Assembly: GCA_025642065.1 (NCBI GenBank)
Contig: JAODUP010000107.1
Location: 534,501-598,500, forward strand
Reading direction: 5' to 3'
DNA: 64,000 bases
From: Paralvinella palmiformis
Lineage: Eukaryota > Annelida > Polychaeta > Terebellida > Alvinellidae
Position 1 is the stretch's first letter, and each line of letters starts with the position of its first letter. The notes beneath the pieces are model-generated. The model did not search any database, had not been told where the DNA came from, and saw only the letters and a program-made list of their open reading frames with translations. A program made the translations under genes and the position numbers. Below are positions 23,360 to 34,054 of this stretch, one piece after another.

Positions 23360-23520
23360 CAATATAACACAAATATGGTCACATGAATTATAACTGACGT
23401 CAAAATGCGAAAACTATCGTCCAGTTCAAATTGTGGGTTATTTAGCTATAATTCGTCTGCGGGCGCCGCCATTTTGAAGCCAAACACAGACCGGATGCTC
23501 CTAAAATCTGACGTACAAAA
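23360..23520 (+). repeat. dispersed repeat family M
   Basis: Shares gacgtcaaaatgcgaaaa, gtccagttcaaa, cgccgccattttgaagcc and acacagaccggatgc with 58405-58570 (+) and 19478-19700 (-). Confidence 0.7.
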
Positions 23521-23589
23521 AAAAATAATCAGTTAAATAGATAAGTAACTGTTAAATAATATATTAATAAAAACAGTAATTTTATTAAG

Positions 23590-23790
23590 AGCTAGAGACA
23601 CGCGGAAATCCAGATGCCAATCGCGTGCTAGATAAGGCATCCTCATAAATATTCGGTCCCGTCCGTCTTCACTCGGTAAGTTTCGCGGACAGAGTTGTGT
23701 ACTGAGGTCATCAACATGTGTGTGTGTGTGTGTGTGTGTGTATTTGGGTAGAATTTTGCTCGATCGTGCGTGAAACGTCACTACTCTCAC
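23590..23790 (+). repeat. dispersed repeat family F, copy 1
   Basis: Matches 50893-51095 over about 190 bases (ataaggcatc, atattcggt, cacttgg-type blocks, gttgtgtactgaggtcatca, attttgctcg). A TG tract at 23719-23741 interrupts this copy. Confidence 0.7.
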
Positions 23791-23949
23791 TTTGTGCACA
23801 TGGTAGGCTAAATGGGCCGAGCGACCTCCGAAAGTAATCAAGCGAAGTCAAAGATGAAACACCCTTCAGATATGTCCACGCCGAGATTCGAACACGGGTG
23901 ATAGTGATCTGTGGTCCAACACGATACCGCTAGACCACGGAGGCGCCCT
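23787..23949 (-). mobile_element. SINE-A copy, head type 1
   Basis: The minus strand has the head ggcgcctccgtggtctagcg and box B-like gttcgaatctcggcgtg. It is 5'-complete but cut at its 3' side, where it joins family F. Confidence 0.85.
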
Positions 23950-24118
23950 GAAATTCCCGATGAGGATTGTTTTATAACCGTCTACAGGAAATGTAGATTT
24001 ATGTAAATGAACCGACAACGGCGTTAGTTAGTAGTAGTAAGGTTGAGTTGGGGGGCGGGTGTATGGTCAAGGGAATGGCTAGGCCAGAGCATCTCTGACC
24101 TGACTTGATCGGGATGGA

Positions 24119-24313
24119 GGGGTGCCTCCTTGGTCTAATGGTAGCTTGCTGGATCACAGGTCACTACCATCCGTGTTCGAATCTCGGCGTGAGCATATCT
24201 GAAGGGTGTTTCATCTTTGACTTCGCTTGATTACCTTTGGAGGTCGCTCAGCCCATTTAGCCTACCATGTGCACAAAAGTGGCCGTAAAACACCAATCAT
24301 CATCATCATCATC

Positions 24314-24316
<3 letters not shown>
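24119..24316 (+). mobile_element. SINE-A copy, head type 1
   Basis: Full copy from gtgcctccttggtctaatgg to an (ATC)n tail that runs into a TA microsatellite (24311-24371). Confidence 0.9.
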
Positions 24317-24371
<55 letters not shown>

Positions 24372-24375
<4 letters not shown>

Positions 24376-24854
24376 TTGTAGCAAGTGATATCCAAATACA
24401 AGTCGTCTCGTGTGTGATATCAAGTGTGCGGAATGGTCCTTTTCTGGCTCTTTCCAAGTAAACGGCTCGCGTTACGGATCCTGTGGAAGGCTAAATCTAT
24501 AATGTTATGAACAGCGACCATTCTCTTTGATCTTACTAAAATTAATCTAACCTACAGCCAATTATATGACTAGTAATTGTTAGAATCGATTCAGTTTTGA
24601 TGCCGAAGCGATGACATTCATAAATACTCAGCCATTATGACATCTGGGGAAATTACCACCGTATAATGACGTTATTCGTGCGAATTTCTTGCCCACTTCA
24701 AGTGCGTTTGGATTTCCTATCGCTACGTGGATCTATTATATCTGCCGTATCCGGTTTCCGAGACGCACGCGCATGAACTAACGCCTATTAACGTTCGACT
24801 GTGGCTATTTATCTCTCGTATATCACCTGGCCCAGCCGTATATATGGGATCATA
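24372..24854. other. gene-free stretch
   Basis: Single-copy-looking sequence. No gene or repeat recognised. Confidence 0.4.
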
Positions 24855-25450
24855 GCTTTAGGTGTAGGTATTCGTAGCTGTTGCAATCGTCATACTCTTC
24901 CCGCAGCTTTAGGTGTACGTTTTCGTAGCTGTTACAATTGTCATACTGTTCACGCAGCTTTAGATGTAAATTTTCGTAGCTGTTACAATTGTCATACTGT
25001 TCACGCAGCTTTAGGTGTACGTTTTCGTAGCTGTTACAATTGTCATACTGTTCACGCAGCTTTAGATGTAAATTTTCGTAGCTGTTACAATTGTCATACT
25101 GTTCACGCAGCTTTAGATGTAAATTTTCGTAGCTGTTGCAATCGTCATACTCTTCCCGCAGCTTTAGGTGTACGTTTTCGTAGCTGTTACAATTGTCATA
25201 CTGTTCACGCAGCTTTAGATGTAAATTTTCGTAGCTGTTGCAATTGTCATACTCTTCCCGCAGATTTAGGTGTACGTTTTCGTAGCTGTTATAATTGTCA
25301 TACTGTTCACGCAGTTTTAGATGTAAATTTTCGTAGCTGTTACAATTGTCATACTGTTCACGCAGCTTTAGATGTAAATTTTCGTAGCTGTTGCAATCGT
25401 CATACTCTTCCCGCAGCTTTAGGTGTACGTTTTCGTAGCTGTTACAATTG
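24855..25450 (+). repeat. 51-bp minisatellite, about 11.7 units
   Basis: The unit runs gctttag(g/a)tgta... to ...gttacaattgtcatactgtt and cacgca, 51 bases, so it keeps a frame of 17-residue repeats open. There are two subtypes, one with tactcttcccgcag and one with tactgttcacgcag. The same junction sequence (gttacaattgtcgtactctc then cccgcag) stands immediately before the ATG of the FkbM-like gene at 25788. The array is therefore amplified from the gene's own upstream region. The subtype with cttcccgcag looks like a 3' splice site. The encoded repeat (Cys/His-containing) is probably not a protein. Confidence 0.93.
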
Positions 25451-25758
25451 CAGGGTTACATTGATTTATCTGATTTCTTCAATATCCTCGACAATCGCAT
25501 AAGAAATAATATGTAATTCTGAAAATAAATAAATATGTGGAATATCATAATATACCCAACAGACTGAGAATTTTATTCTTAGCATTTCTAAGGAATTAGA
25601 GCAAAACTGTTATGTACAAATTAAAACTTTATTTAAAAATACATACAGTTAAATCAAGTATAATCTGAAAAAAAATCGATATCTTGATTTTTCATGTTGA
25701 TTAAACCAATGATTTAATCGACGATTTAATCAATTTGATTAAATCAACGCCAACCCTG
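25451..25758. mobile_element. 308-bp TIR element (hAT-like MITE) with 9-bp target duplication
   Basis: It begins CAGGGTTACATTGATTTA. Read from its other end, it begins CAGGGTTGGCGTTGATTTA. It is flanked by identical ttacaattg at 25442-25450 and 25759-25767. Removing the element rejoins a repeat unit of the 51-bp array to the sequence before the ATG. CAGGG tips suggest hAT, though hAT duplications are usually 8 bp. AT-rich; no coding frame. Confidence 0.88.
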
Positions 25759-25787
25759 TTACAATTGTCGTACTCTCCCCGCAGAAA
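25759..25787 (+). promoter_or_regulatory. putative 3' splice acceptor before FkbM-like copy 3
   Basis: Pyrimidine-rich tcgtactctccccgcag ends at 25784, followed by aaa and the ATG. It matches the analogous acceptor-like end before copy 1's ATG. It implies a 5' UTR exon further upstream; not proven. Confidence 0.4.
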
Positions 25788-26747
25788 ATGTTCGTTGACA
25801 GGCGGTCTCTAGGCTACGCGCTGATGTTGCTGGTGGCGTCCGTATTCACGATCACGATGATACACGATTGGCTGCAACTTCAGTACGCCGACAGGCCTTC
25901 GTTCCACCGAAGGATGGACTCGAGGAGTTCGATAGAGCCCGGAGCCTGTCACGAGGTACTCGATTCGACGATGGACTGGTGGCTGCCGGAACTTAAGAAG
26001 ACGCTCAGCAACGCATCCCAAGACGATCCGAGGTTGGCGAAGCACATCTGCCGACGATGGCTGCTGCCGCCGTTTCCGGAGCGAGAGCGGCAGCTAATTG
26101 ATCCCGAACTGGAAGACTACTCGCAGCGGGGGCAGTCGAAAATCGTCGACGAGCTGCTCGGACAGCGAACCGGCGGCTTCTACGTCGAAAGCGGGGCGCT
26201 GGACGGGGAGCAGCTGTCGAACAGCCTCTTCTTTGAGAAGTCCCGCCAGTGGCGGGGTGTGCTGATCGAGGCCAATCCGCTGAGCTTCCGCTACCTGCTC
26301 GACAAACGGCGGCACGCCTACGCGGTGAACGTCTGCCTCAGCCCGACCAAGAGGCCGGTCGTGATGCCGTTCGAGACGGCCAACGCGCTCGGCGGGCTGG
26401 TCGACTACATGCCCGACATCCACAGGAGGCGCATCGAACACGAACAGCCCAACGCCTCGGCGACGATTGACCTCCAGTGCTTCCCGATCTATTCCATACT
26501 GATGGCGCTCGACGTCAGCCACGTCGACTTCTTCTCCCTGGATATTGAGGGCGCCGAGGTCGAGGTGCTGTACACGATCCCGTTCGACCGGATCACCGTC
26601 GACGTGTTCAGCATCGAATACATGGTGAATAACGACGATAACCTCAGCAGGAAAAAACTGAGCCAAATTAAGAAGCTGCTCGTCAACCAGCACGGATACA
26701 GGATCGTCCAGATTACGGGAGAGGACGTCATCCTACAAAAACCCTAA
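25788..26747 (+). CDS. FkbM/Star-like methyltransferase-domain protein, copy 3
   Basis: A 319-residue single-exon gene, intact from ATG to TAA. A basic start (MFVDRRS) and hydrophobic segment at about residues 8-25 predict a type II signal anchor. Motifs: YSQRGQSKIVDELL (111-124); FYVESGALDGEQLSNSLFFE (131-150, SAM motif I region); VLIEANP (158-164); FSLDIEGAEVEVL (249-261); VFSIEYMV; and a C-terminal HGYRIVQITGEDVIL. Order and length match copy 2, with clear sequence divergence throughout, so it is an older paralogue. Third codon positions are strongly G/C, unlike copies 1 and 2 and unlike the AT-rich surroundings; this also opens a long antisense frame. NAS (75-77) is a possible glycosylation site. 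AATAAA at 26961-26966 probably ends the transcript. The start is chosen because it is the first ATG after the acceptor-like sequence and precedes the anchor. Substrate unknown. Confidence 0.93.
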   Translation: MFVDRRSLGYALMLLVASVFTITMIHDWLQLQYADRPSFHRRMDSRSSIEPGACHEVLDSTMDWWLPELKKTLSNASQDDPRLAKHICRRWLLPPFPERERQLIDPELEDYSQRGQSKIVDELLGQRTGGFYVESGALDGEQLSNSLFFEKSRQWRGVLIEANPLSFRYLLDKRRHAYAVNVCLSPTKRPVVMPFETANALGGLVDYMPDIHRRRIEHEQPNASATIDLQCFPIYSILMALDVSHVDFFSLDIEGAEVEVLYTIPFDRITVDVFSIEYMVNNDDNLSRKKLSQIKKLLVNQHGYRIVQITGEDVILQKP

Positions 26748-27203
26748 GCCTTACCCGATCCTCGACAGCTGACAACTGGTGTGTGTGTTTCCGGTCTTTG
26801 TGACACGTGACGCTTCCTCCGCCATATTTGGCAGTTAAGAATTAGTTACAGAAATTAATAGTCAATAATGAGAACTTACCATCAAAAAGTCACATTTAAT
26901 TGTATTTTTCGTTGTCAAATGGCACTAAAATGCTACCATGTTTGTTGGATGTTTGTACTGAATAAAGTTCATTTCCCTCCCACAATTTGAAAAAAACTTC
27001 AATCGGAAATTTCATTATCGGAATCTAAGCCCGTAACGTTCCAATGGCATTATCAATCATATAGCTGGGGCTAGGACCAGTATCGAATGCTCTTCCAGTA
27101 ATCGGAACGAATATCCGGGTCTTTTACCTGTTCGATTTTGCGAGGGCCTCTCACCAGTCGCGCAACACAGTTATGTACACATCAGTAGTGGGTGGTGTAT
27201 CAA
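26748..27203 (+). other. 3' UTR and flank of FkbM-like copy 3
   Basis: About 215 bases run from stop to AATAAA (26961). No repeat recognised beyond. Confidence 0.5.
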
Positions 27204-27393
27204 GATGATCGATGGCTGATGGTTTATGGCCACTTTTGTGCACTTTTGTAGGCTAATTGGACCGAGCGACCTCCAAAGGTAATGGAGCGAGGTCACAGAC
27301 GAAACACCCTTCAGATATGCCCAACGCCGAAATTCGGACACGGTGCGGTTGATCTGTGATCCAACAGGTTACCAGTTAGACCAGGGAGGCGCC
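27204..27393 (-). mobile_element. SINE-A copy
   Basis: Minus-strand copy. Head ggcgcctccctggtctaact, diverged box B, complete body. Confidence 0.85.
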
Positions 27394-27626
27394 TTTGGTG
27401 GTGTATCAAAAACAGGAAGATAGTCTCATAGTCACGTTGAGGGATTGGATCAAGGTCTTAGGCACGCTAAAACAGGTAAGATTCGTTTACGCCAAGACTT
27501 CGTAATCTACCGTAAACCCTTGGAAGCATTCCTGTCTTTCCAATTGAAGCCACGAAGCGGATACATTACGCCGTCGCCACAAACACGAACGTCACCACTC
27601 ATCACCAACATCCACCACCTTGGCCC

Positions 27627-27802
27627 CTTCTCCGTGGCCTAAATGATAGCGCGATTGGCCACAGATCTAAAGCACCTGGATTCAAACCGCGATCGGGCTA
27701 TGTCAGAAGGGCGTTTCATCTTTAACTTCGCCTCCTTACCTTTGGAGGTCGCCCGGTCTATTTCGTCTACCAATATGCACAAAAAATGTCCGTAATATAG
27801 CA
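27627..27802 (+). mobile_element. SINE-A copy, head type 2
   Basis: The head reads ctccgtggcctaaatgatag, then ggattcaaaccgcgatcgg and gctatgtcagaagggcgttt. This is the second head type joined to the usual body. Confidence 0.85.
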
Positions 27803-28151
27803 ACCTTCACCATCCATCGTCCTCACGTTATTGAGTTATGGTGTGATTTTCTGAATTGTACTAAAAAAAACCAAGTACTCTCAATAAGTCCGACGTGAAG
27901 CAGTTAAATATTGGAACGCGATGTTTGCAAAGAAATACATGAAATATAGGAATCACAAAATTAGCCACAAATATAGGAAGTTGTGCCATTTGCTGAACCC
28001 TTTTTGACACCCGCACGATTTAGTCTACGTTATAAAAAGTAGAAGAATATCACCGGAAAACCGGGCAGGCATCAATCAGTTATTATATGTCGTCTATAAA
28101 AAAATACGGTTCTCAGTTGCGCTGTAAGATGTTATCACTTGGGAAGGTTGA
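27803..28151. other. gene-free stretch
   Basis: Nothing recognised. Confidence 0.4.
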
Positions 28152-28300
28152 TGGGGCATTTCCCTGGTCTAACCTATAACGCAGTTGGACCCAAATCTGT
28201 ACCATCTGAATTGAAATCCGGGGATGGTTGTGTGTCTGCCGGGTGTTTCATCTTTCACTTCGCTCGACCACCTCTGTATGACTACCGTGTACCAACGTGG
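28152..28300 (+). mobile_element. SINE-A copy, strongly diverged
   Basis: tttccctggtctaac, gccgggtgtttcatctttca and cttcgctcgaccacctctg are recognisable; the 3' half is lost. Confidence 0.65.
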
Positions 28301-28496
28301 TTGAAAACGGGGCCGTGTTACAATTTTTAGACAATAAAATATGTTATTGTCTCTTGGTTTATAAATACCTTTTTTCATCGTCAATATTTTACCCTGACTT
28401 TTTATTGTAACACATCTTCAATTGTTTTTCCACACATATTTTAGAAAACTGAAGGCCTAACTTCTACCAATGTGTTGGTAAATAACACCCGCCCGT

Positions 28497-28559
28497 TCAT
28501 CCATCCATCCATCCATCCATCCATCCATCCATCCATCCATACATACATACATACATACA

Positions 28560-28591
<32 letters not shown>

Positions 28592-28831
28592 CATACATAC
28601 ATACATACATACATACATACATCCATCCATACATACATACATACATACATACATCCATACATATACATACATACATACATACATACATACATAAATACAT
28701 ACATACATACATACATACATACATACATACATACATACATACATACATACATACACATACATACATACATACATACATACATACATACACACATACATAC
28801 ATACATACAATACATACATACATACATACAC
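28497..28831. repeat. (CATC)n / (CATA)n microsatellite
   Basis: A CATC block, then a long CATA array with scattered substitutions. Long open frames in several registers are artefacts. Confidence 0.98.
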
Positions 28832-29107
28832 CCACCCATATATCCATCTATCCACCATTCTATACCACGACAGTGTCTTTTTACACATTGCCCAAACATA
28901 AATACATATCCATACACTCAGACGTTTTGCGTGTTCCATAATTCCTATATATTATTATGATCTCCAGTTTTGCATTTGACGAAGGGTTGAATATTATTTC
29001 AGAATATTAATTTCTATGATCGCAAACATTATGGATGGATAGCCATTTTATTATCTGAGGACTACCGTTATACTTGTTTGTTTTGAAAACGTGGAAATTA
29101 AGGATAG
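28832..29107. other. gene-free stretch
   Basis: Nothing recognised. Confidence 0.4.
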
Positions 29108-29372
29108 TCTAAGGACGTAAAATACTCAAACCGCGGAATAAGGCACTGGCACATAGAATCTCGATTCGTAAATTCAAACCCTGGATGATCCATTGGTTAT
29201 AAAAGCAATTTTTCATGTGAGCCGTGTGTAATGTCCTACCAGCGTTTAAGTCTCTATGCAATTTTTTTATTGCTGTTTGTCTGCGCGTGTGTGTATAGAT
29301 GTCTGTGTGTGTGTGTGTGTGTGCGTGTGCGTGCGTGTATGTGTGATGTGTGTGTGTGTGTGTGTGTAGTGC
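29108..29372 (+). repeat. dispersed repeat family G with (TG)n
   Basis: 29108-29250 (ggaataaggcactggcacat, aaattcaaaccctgga, gtgtgtaatgtcctaccag) matches 60838-60960. A TG-rich tract follows at 29285-29372. tRNA-like box B character suggests a SINE. Confidence 0.55.
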
Positions 29373-29562
29373 GGTCTATTTGTGTACGCGTATGTGTGTT
29401 CGTACATGTGTAATTGATTTGCTGTGGTTTGTAGAAACTAAGTGTTTGGCATCACACTTGTTTATACGTTATCACCCTGGCTTTGACGTGTATTGGCATT
29501 AAACCTATAGTTATATAATAGAAAATGCATGAAACGTCTAATAATGACTAATTGTGAATATA

Positions 29563-29739
29563 AGATGATTGATGTTATACAGGCACGTTTATGCATATGG
29601 TAGGCTAAATGGGCCGAGCGACCTCCGAAGGTAATGAAGCGAAGTCGAAGATGAAACACCATCCAGCTATGTCCACGCCGATATTCGAACTCAGATGGTA
29701 GTGATCTGTGATCCAACGCGCTACCAGTTAGACCAGATA
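29563..29739 (-). mobile_element. SINE-A copy, head type 1
   Basis: Minus-strand copy with the head ggtctaactggtagcgcg and body. Confidence 0.88.
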
Positions 29740-30349
29740 CAAGAAATGGAACAAATTTCAACATTCGGCGAGGCTTTTATATAAGCATGGGAGGGGGAGG
29801 GGGAGAGAAATCTTCACCAATGACATCGTTATGTTATTACTACCTTTATTTTGCACTCGTGTGATAGGCCGAAACAGCGACCTACAGATGACATGGAAAT
29901 GTGCCCAAAACTGACTTAATTCACTTCTTAATGGGATGGGCTCCGAATGTTAATAATTTATTGGAGGCTGTCAAGTGATTTAATTTCATAATCGATCGAT
30001 TGAAAGTGCAATACACTCAAAACTGGACATCGGATGAAATCAATAAACAGACCAAGGTGAGGCGTTCACTTTATCATGAAAACAAATGCTGCGCAGACAC
30101 AAATGCGAAATGGCGACAGATGGGTTACGAGTGAGGATCATTGCGAGCGTTTGCGTAGCTTCGCCTTACGTCAAATGACTCGGTCGTGATACTAAATAGA
30201 TCAACCTGGCGGCGAAACACGTGTATCGGCGACCAAGAGAATGTGTATTTAGATCAATTTAAAAACAATTCGTATACGATAATAGGAAACGATATAACGC
30301 GGCTCATCTTGCGGATATTTGATCAGACAACTGGAAAGGTTCGGTTTCA
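29740..30349. other. gene-free stretch
   Basis: Nothing recognised. Confidence 0.4.
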
Positions 30350-30533
30350 TTAGGGGTCTAACTGGTAGCGCGTTAGATCACAGACCACTACCACCTGAGT
30401 TCGAATCTCGGCGTGGGCATATCCGAAGGGTGTTTCATCTTCGAGTTCGCTTTATTATCTTTGGAAGTCGGTCGGCCCATTTAGCCCCGGGTGCACAAAA
30501 GTGTCCGTAAAACACCAATCATCATCATCATCT
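30350..30533 (+). mobile_element. SINE-A copy, head type 1
   Basis: ggtctaactggtagcgcgtt, gttcgaatctcggcgtgggc, body and (ATC)4 tail. Confidence 0.9.
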
Positions 30534-30739
30534 TTTTGTCAACATCCGTGTATCCTCATTCGGTGGTTAATGACATAAATCTCTGTGAACCAATAAGATT
30601 GAATTTATAAATAGAGTAACATCCGGTACATTGGTGTCATCGTAATCTACAGAGACATTCTATTCACCATAAACACTTGAAGGTAGACTTTTTAAATTTC
30701 ATATTATCAGATAGCTTGAAATAAGAGAATGGAAAGAAA

Positions 30740-30821
<82 letters not shown>

Positions 30822-31794
30822 AAGTTAAATTTAGATCAGAAAAAGGTGACTACTTTTGTACATTTTGTGTTTATAAACCCTTACTTAATACTTATTTACT
30901 TACATAACTTAATAGGGATCTGTTGTTCTACTTATATTCCGGATAGCGTGACTGTAATATGGATTATCTAAGTCAACATGATGTTTATCTCTTTGATATT
31001 ATAAATAATCAAGCTGATGGTTGTAATTAATGGAATTTATTAAAACGCTACAATTAATAGTGTCTACGATCGCATCATCATCATCATCATCATCATCATA
31101 TTCATCATCATAATACTTGAATAATGGTCCTTTATGGCCGAATTAAAATCTGCCAGAGAACGTGTTTATTTTTCTTACCTCTAAGTTGTTTATCTCACTG
31201 ATTTATAACCTAATTAATGTCATCAATTTGTCATTACGTTGATGTCTCTATCTGTTGATGTCCTCAATATAAGTGAAGATATTTTGGAGGGTAAACAAAT
31301 TTAATACGCTGCTCGATGAGGAGAACAACGTATTGATTTATTCAACGCGAGCAGTCACTACTGGGGGCGTTGAGGAAGTCGGTAGAAGTCTGTCAGGAAT
31401 TGATGACAATAATTTAGAGTACCTCAAGAAGACGTGTCCCTGATACGGTACATTGAGTAAATAATAAAATAATGAATCGAAATAGAAACTAAAAAAAGTC
31501 GTAAAACATAAATTAACTCTGTCTTTCTAAATGAGTAATATTGAGTAACTTGTGTAACATATTGTACAAAAATACTTATCTTACAACAAACTTATCTTAA
31601 AATAAACTTATCTTACAAAACACTTATCTTGCAACAACCAATTCAGGATGTAGATACTAGAGACGATCATGAATAGCATCTATTAATAAAATATAATAAC
31701 AATAATAAAATTAATAATTCTATTTTTCCCATCCTCACCCGACGCTTTCTGGATAGAACTTGAGGCTGTTGAAGTCACATAAATACTAATAATA
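30534..31794. other. gene-free stretch with microsatellites
   Basis: (TA)n at 30739-30818 with one interruption; (ATC)n at 31074-31107. No gene recognised. Confidence 0.5.
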
Positions 31795-32290
31795 ATAATA
31801 TTGTATATTTAATAAAGCGCCCTTACTAGCAGGAGACATTGAAAGGCGTTATACAAATAATATGTAATATAATAATACCCCAAGTAATATGTCTGTAAAA
31901 ACCCTGTAAGTGATTTAAAAGATAATAATTATTTATCTGTGAAAGCGACCTTGAACATGTGTGTTTTTTAGAACAGATTAAGTTTTGGGGATGACTTTCT
32001 AATGGACACCAATTCAAACAGGTATTCTGACGCCATTTCTTTAATAGATTTATAACTTATTAACAAAATCTTGAAATGGATACGCTGTCTAAGAGGTGTA
32101 ACCAATGTAGTTGTTTGAAGAATTGGGGTGATATGATCATATTTTGAAGTATTTGTCACTATGCGAGCTGCACTATTCTGAATTCGGCAAAGGCGATTGA
32201 TGTTATAATCAGATATGTCATATAACAGGGAGTTACAATAGTCTATACGAGATGTAACGAAGGCATGGACTACAGTTACAAGTCAGCAGA
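31795..32290 (-). mobile_element. LINE ORF2 C-terminus and 3' tail
   Basis: The minus strand encodes SRIDYCNSLLYDIS and RIQNSAARIV, then ITPIL...RIHFKILLISYKSI. This is the conserved block after the RT domain in CR1/Jockey-type LINEs. It is followed by a tail with tcctgctagtaagggcgc, ttattaaatatacaatatta and ATT repeats. The same tail occurs alone at 21500-21598, 45180-45470 and 60210-60250. RT core absent, so 5' truncated. Confidence 0.8.
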
Positions 32291-33129
32291 CAGGACATAG
32301 CGGGGGCTTCTTATACCAGTGATTGATCTCACAGGGGAATAACCATCCCGATGAAACAGCCAGTATGCTTTATATCGCCATCTTCAGTGGTCGTTTGAGT
32401 ATACCGCCTTCCCCACTAGAGATATAAACGACGCCTTTAACGGAAGTTAGTCCAATTCTTGTCCTTCGACGGATGTTTCTCGAGATTGTCGCTACTCGTA
32501 CCGTATGTCCCGGATGTGACCAATGACGGGGCTAAATATAGCACTCACTCATTCGCTCACACACATTCTCCCCCCCCCACACCACACACACACTCACTGA
32601 CTAACTCATTCGCTCACAATGTTTTGTTATTATTAGTGTATACCGTCAGTCGTTGTTGACGTAATGATAGTTGTGTAAATACTATAATCTCCCTTTCTAT
32701 ATTCGAATAAACAATTAATCACGATGGATATCAACAGTTCGTATTACCAACAACTCGTCCTCGGAATAAGGTGGTTTATTTACACATCGATAAACCTCGG
32801 TAATTGAAAACACTCCCATCAAACGAAGGCCTTTTGAAAGCAGATGTCCAACAATAAGTACGCATCGGTGCAGAATTACCCGGATCAGAGTTGTGGATTA
32901 TAACAACATAGACAGTAATGGTATCTGGATGACCTGATGTTGTGTCAGGTGGAGATATTAACGTTTTCATCATCACAAAAACATCGCCGACTGGTCGTAT
33001 TTCAGGCCGGAGTTTTGTAGGTGATGTAGCTCGAGTTGGATGAATGTTCCACCATCCAGCTAGGAATTAGTAGACTACTTCGAGATTTTTGTTTTTAAAC
33101 TTGTTTATTGGCTCTTACGGGCCAATTCT
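32291..33129. other. gene-free stretch
   Basis: 32500-32620 (gtatgtcccggatgtgacca ... cactcactcattcgctcac) resembles the 3' part and CACT tail of SINE-B. The rest is unassigned. Confidence 0.45.
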
Positions 33130-33325
33130 TTTGATAATCACCGCTTTGGCCTCTTGGGGAAATCGCGAGACTATTTACCTATGGCTATGGTCAGTCTGTG
33201 CGGGAGGTTACAGGTTCGCGTCTCGGCCGTGGTACTATAGTAGGGGGGAGGTTTTCATCCAACCAGGCAATTGGCAAGGTTTGAGCCACGCTAAAAACTA
33301 CCATTTCGGCAATTATTATTATTAT
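33130..33325 (+). mobile_element. SINE-C copy
   Basis: Shares gtctgtgcgggaggttacag, ggttcgcgtctcggccgtgg, tactatagtagg and catccaaccaggcaa with 55346-55640. It lacks the internal segment of that copy and ends in ATT repeats. Confidence 0.7.
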
Positions 33326-33511
33326 TTCATAACCTTAAATAACCATTCATATCTAGGAGGATACATCCCTGTGACTGTCATCTATCGTTTATACAAATGT
33401 TCGGAAACCTGCAAAGGAATTTCGGAATTTGTTGATTAGCTCTCTAGTTAGGTGAAGCTGGCCCTGTGCTTAGTTGAATGTTTTGATCCTTTCATTGACT
33501 CAGATACGGTT

Positions 33512-33668
33512 GTACTGTAACCTTTGTGCACTCGGTGGGCGAACTGAACCAAGTAAACTCCAACGGTAATGCGACGAAGTGGAAAATGAAACGCCCTTCA
33601 GTCGCACCTCAGCCGAGGTTTGAGCCCAGATACTAGAGATACGTGGCCAACCGTATAACCACCTTGGC
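33512..33668 (-). mobile_element. SINE-A copy, head type 2
   Basis: Minus-strand copy. Diverged type 2 head (ggccaaggtggttatacgg, gggctcaaacctcggctgag) with the standard body. Confidence 0.78.
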
Positions 33669-33689
33669 CCAAAATGTTCTAATCGATAA

Positions 33690-33960
33690 TAGGTCAATAT
33701 AAGTACGAACGTTGGCCTATTCGAATCCAGAAAGAAACTGGGGTCAGCATCTGTGGCTGTAAACTGTTGTGTCAAAGAAGTTAGCTCGTACATGTATTAG
33801 CTTATCATTGAACTACAGGAACTTGTTGTTTACTGCCAGTTGTTGCGTCAAATGGTGAATTTTGTGTGTGTTTCCGCTTCATGTGCGTAAACATTTCCAC
33901 TTCCCTGTGAGCTTGACACATTTGTCACTCGCGTAACATGAATTGTATGAGCCTCACAGA
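33690..33960. repeat. dispersed repeat family E fragment
   Basis: 33715-33780 (attcgaatccagaaa ... gtcagcatctgtggct) matches 9810-9930 and inverted 54840-54910. 33890-33935 matches 9240-9280 in reverse complement. Confidence 0.55.
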
Positions 33961-33998
33961 CTGACCAGTAACCCAGACATATTATCAGTGTTTAGGGC

Positions 33999-34054
<56 letters not shown>

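Noticed and set aside
24855..25450. CRISPR-like array
   Set aside because: The units are contiguous without unique spacers, and the setting is eukaryotic.
24801..25502. A 233-codon frame encoding Cys/His-containing 17-residue repeats
   Set aside because: The unit is 51 bases, so any open unit stays open. The sequence is a minisatellite derived from the region before the next gene, and the units contain acceptor-like sequence.
26094..26693. A 199-codon antisense frame opposite FkbM-like copy 3
   Set aside because: It is a by-product of GC-rich codon choice on the sense strand. The sense frame has domains, a start, a stop and a poly(A) signal.
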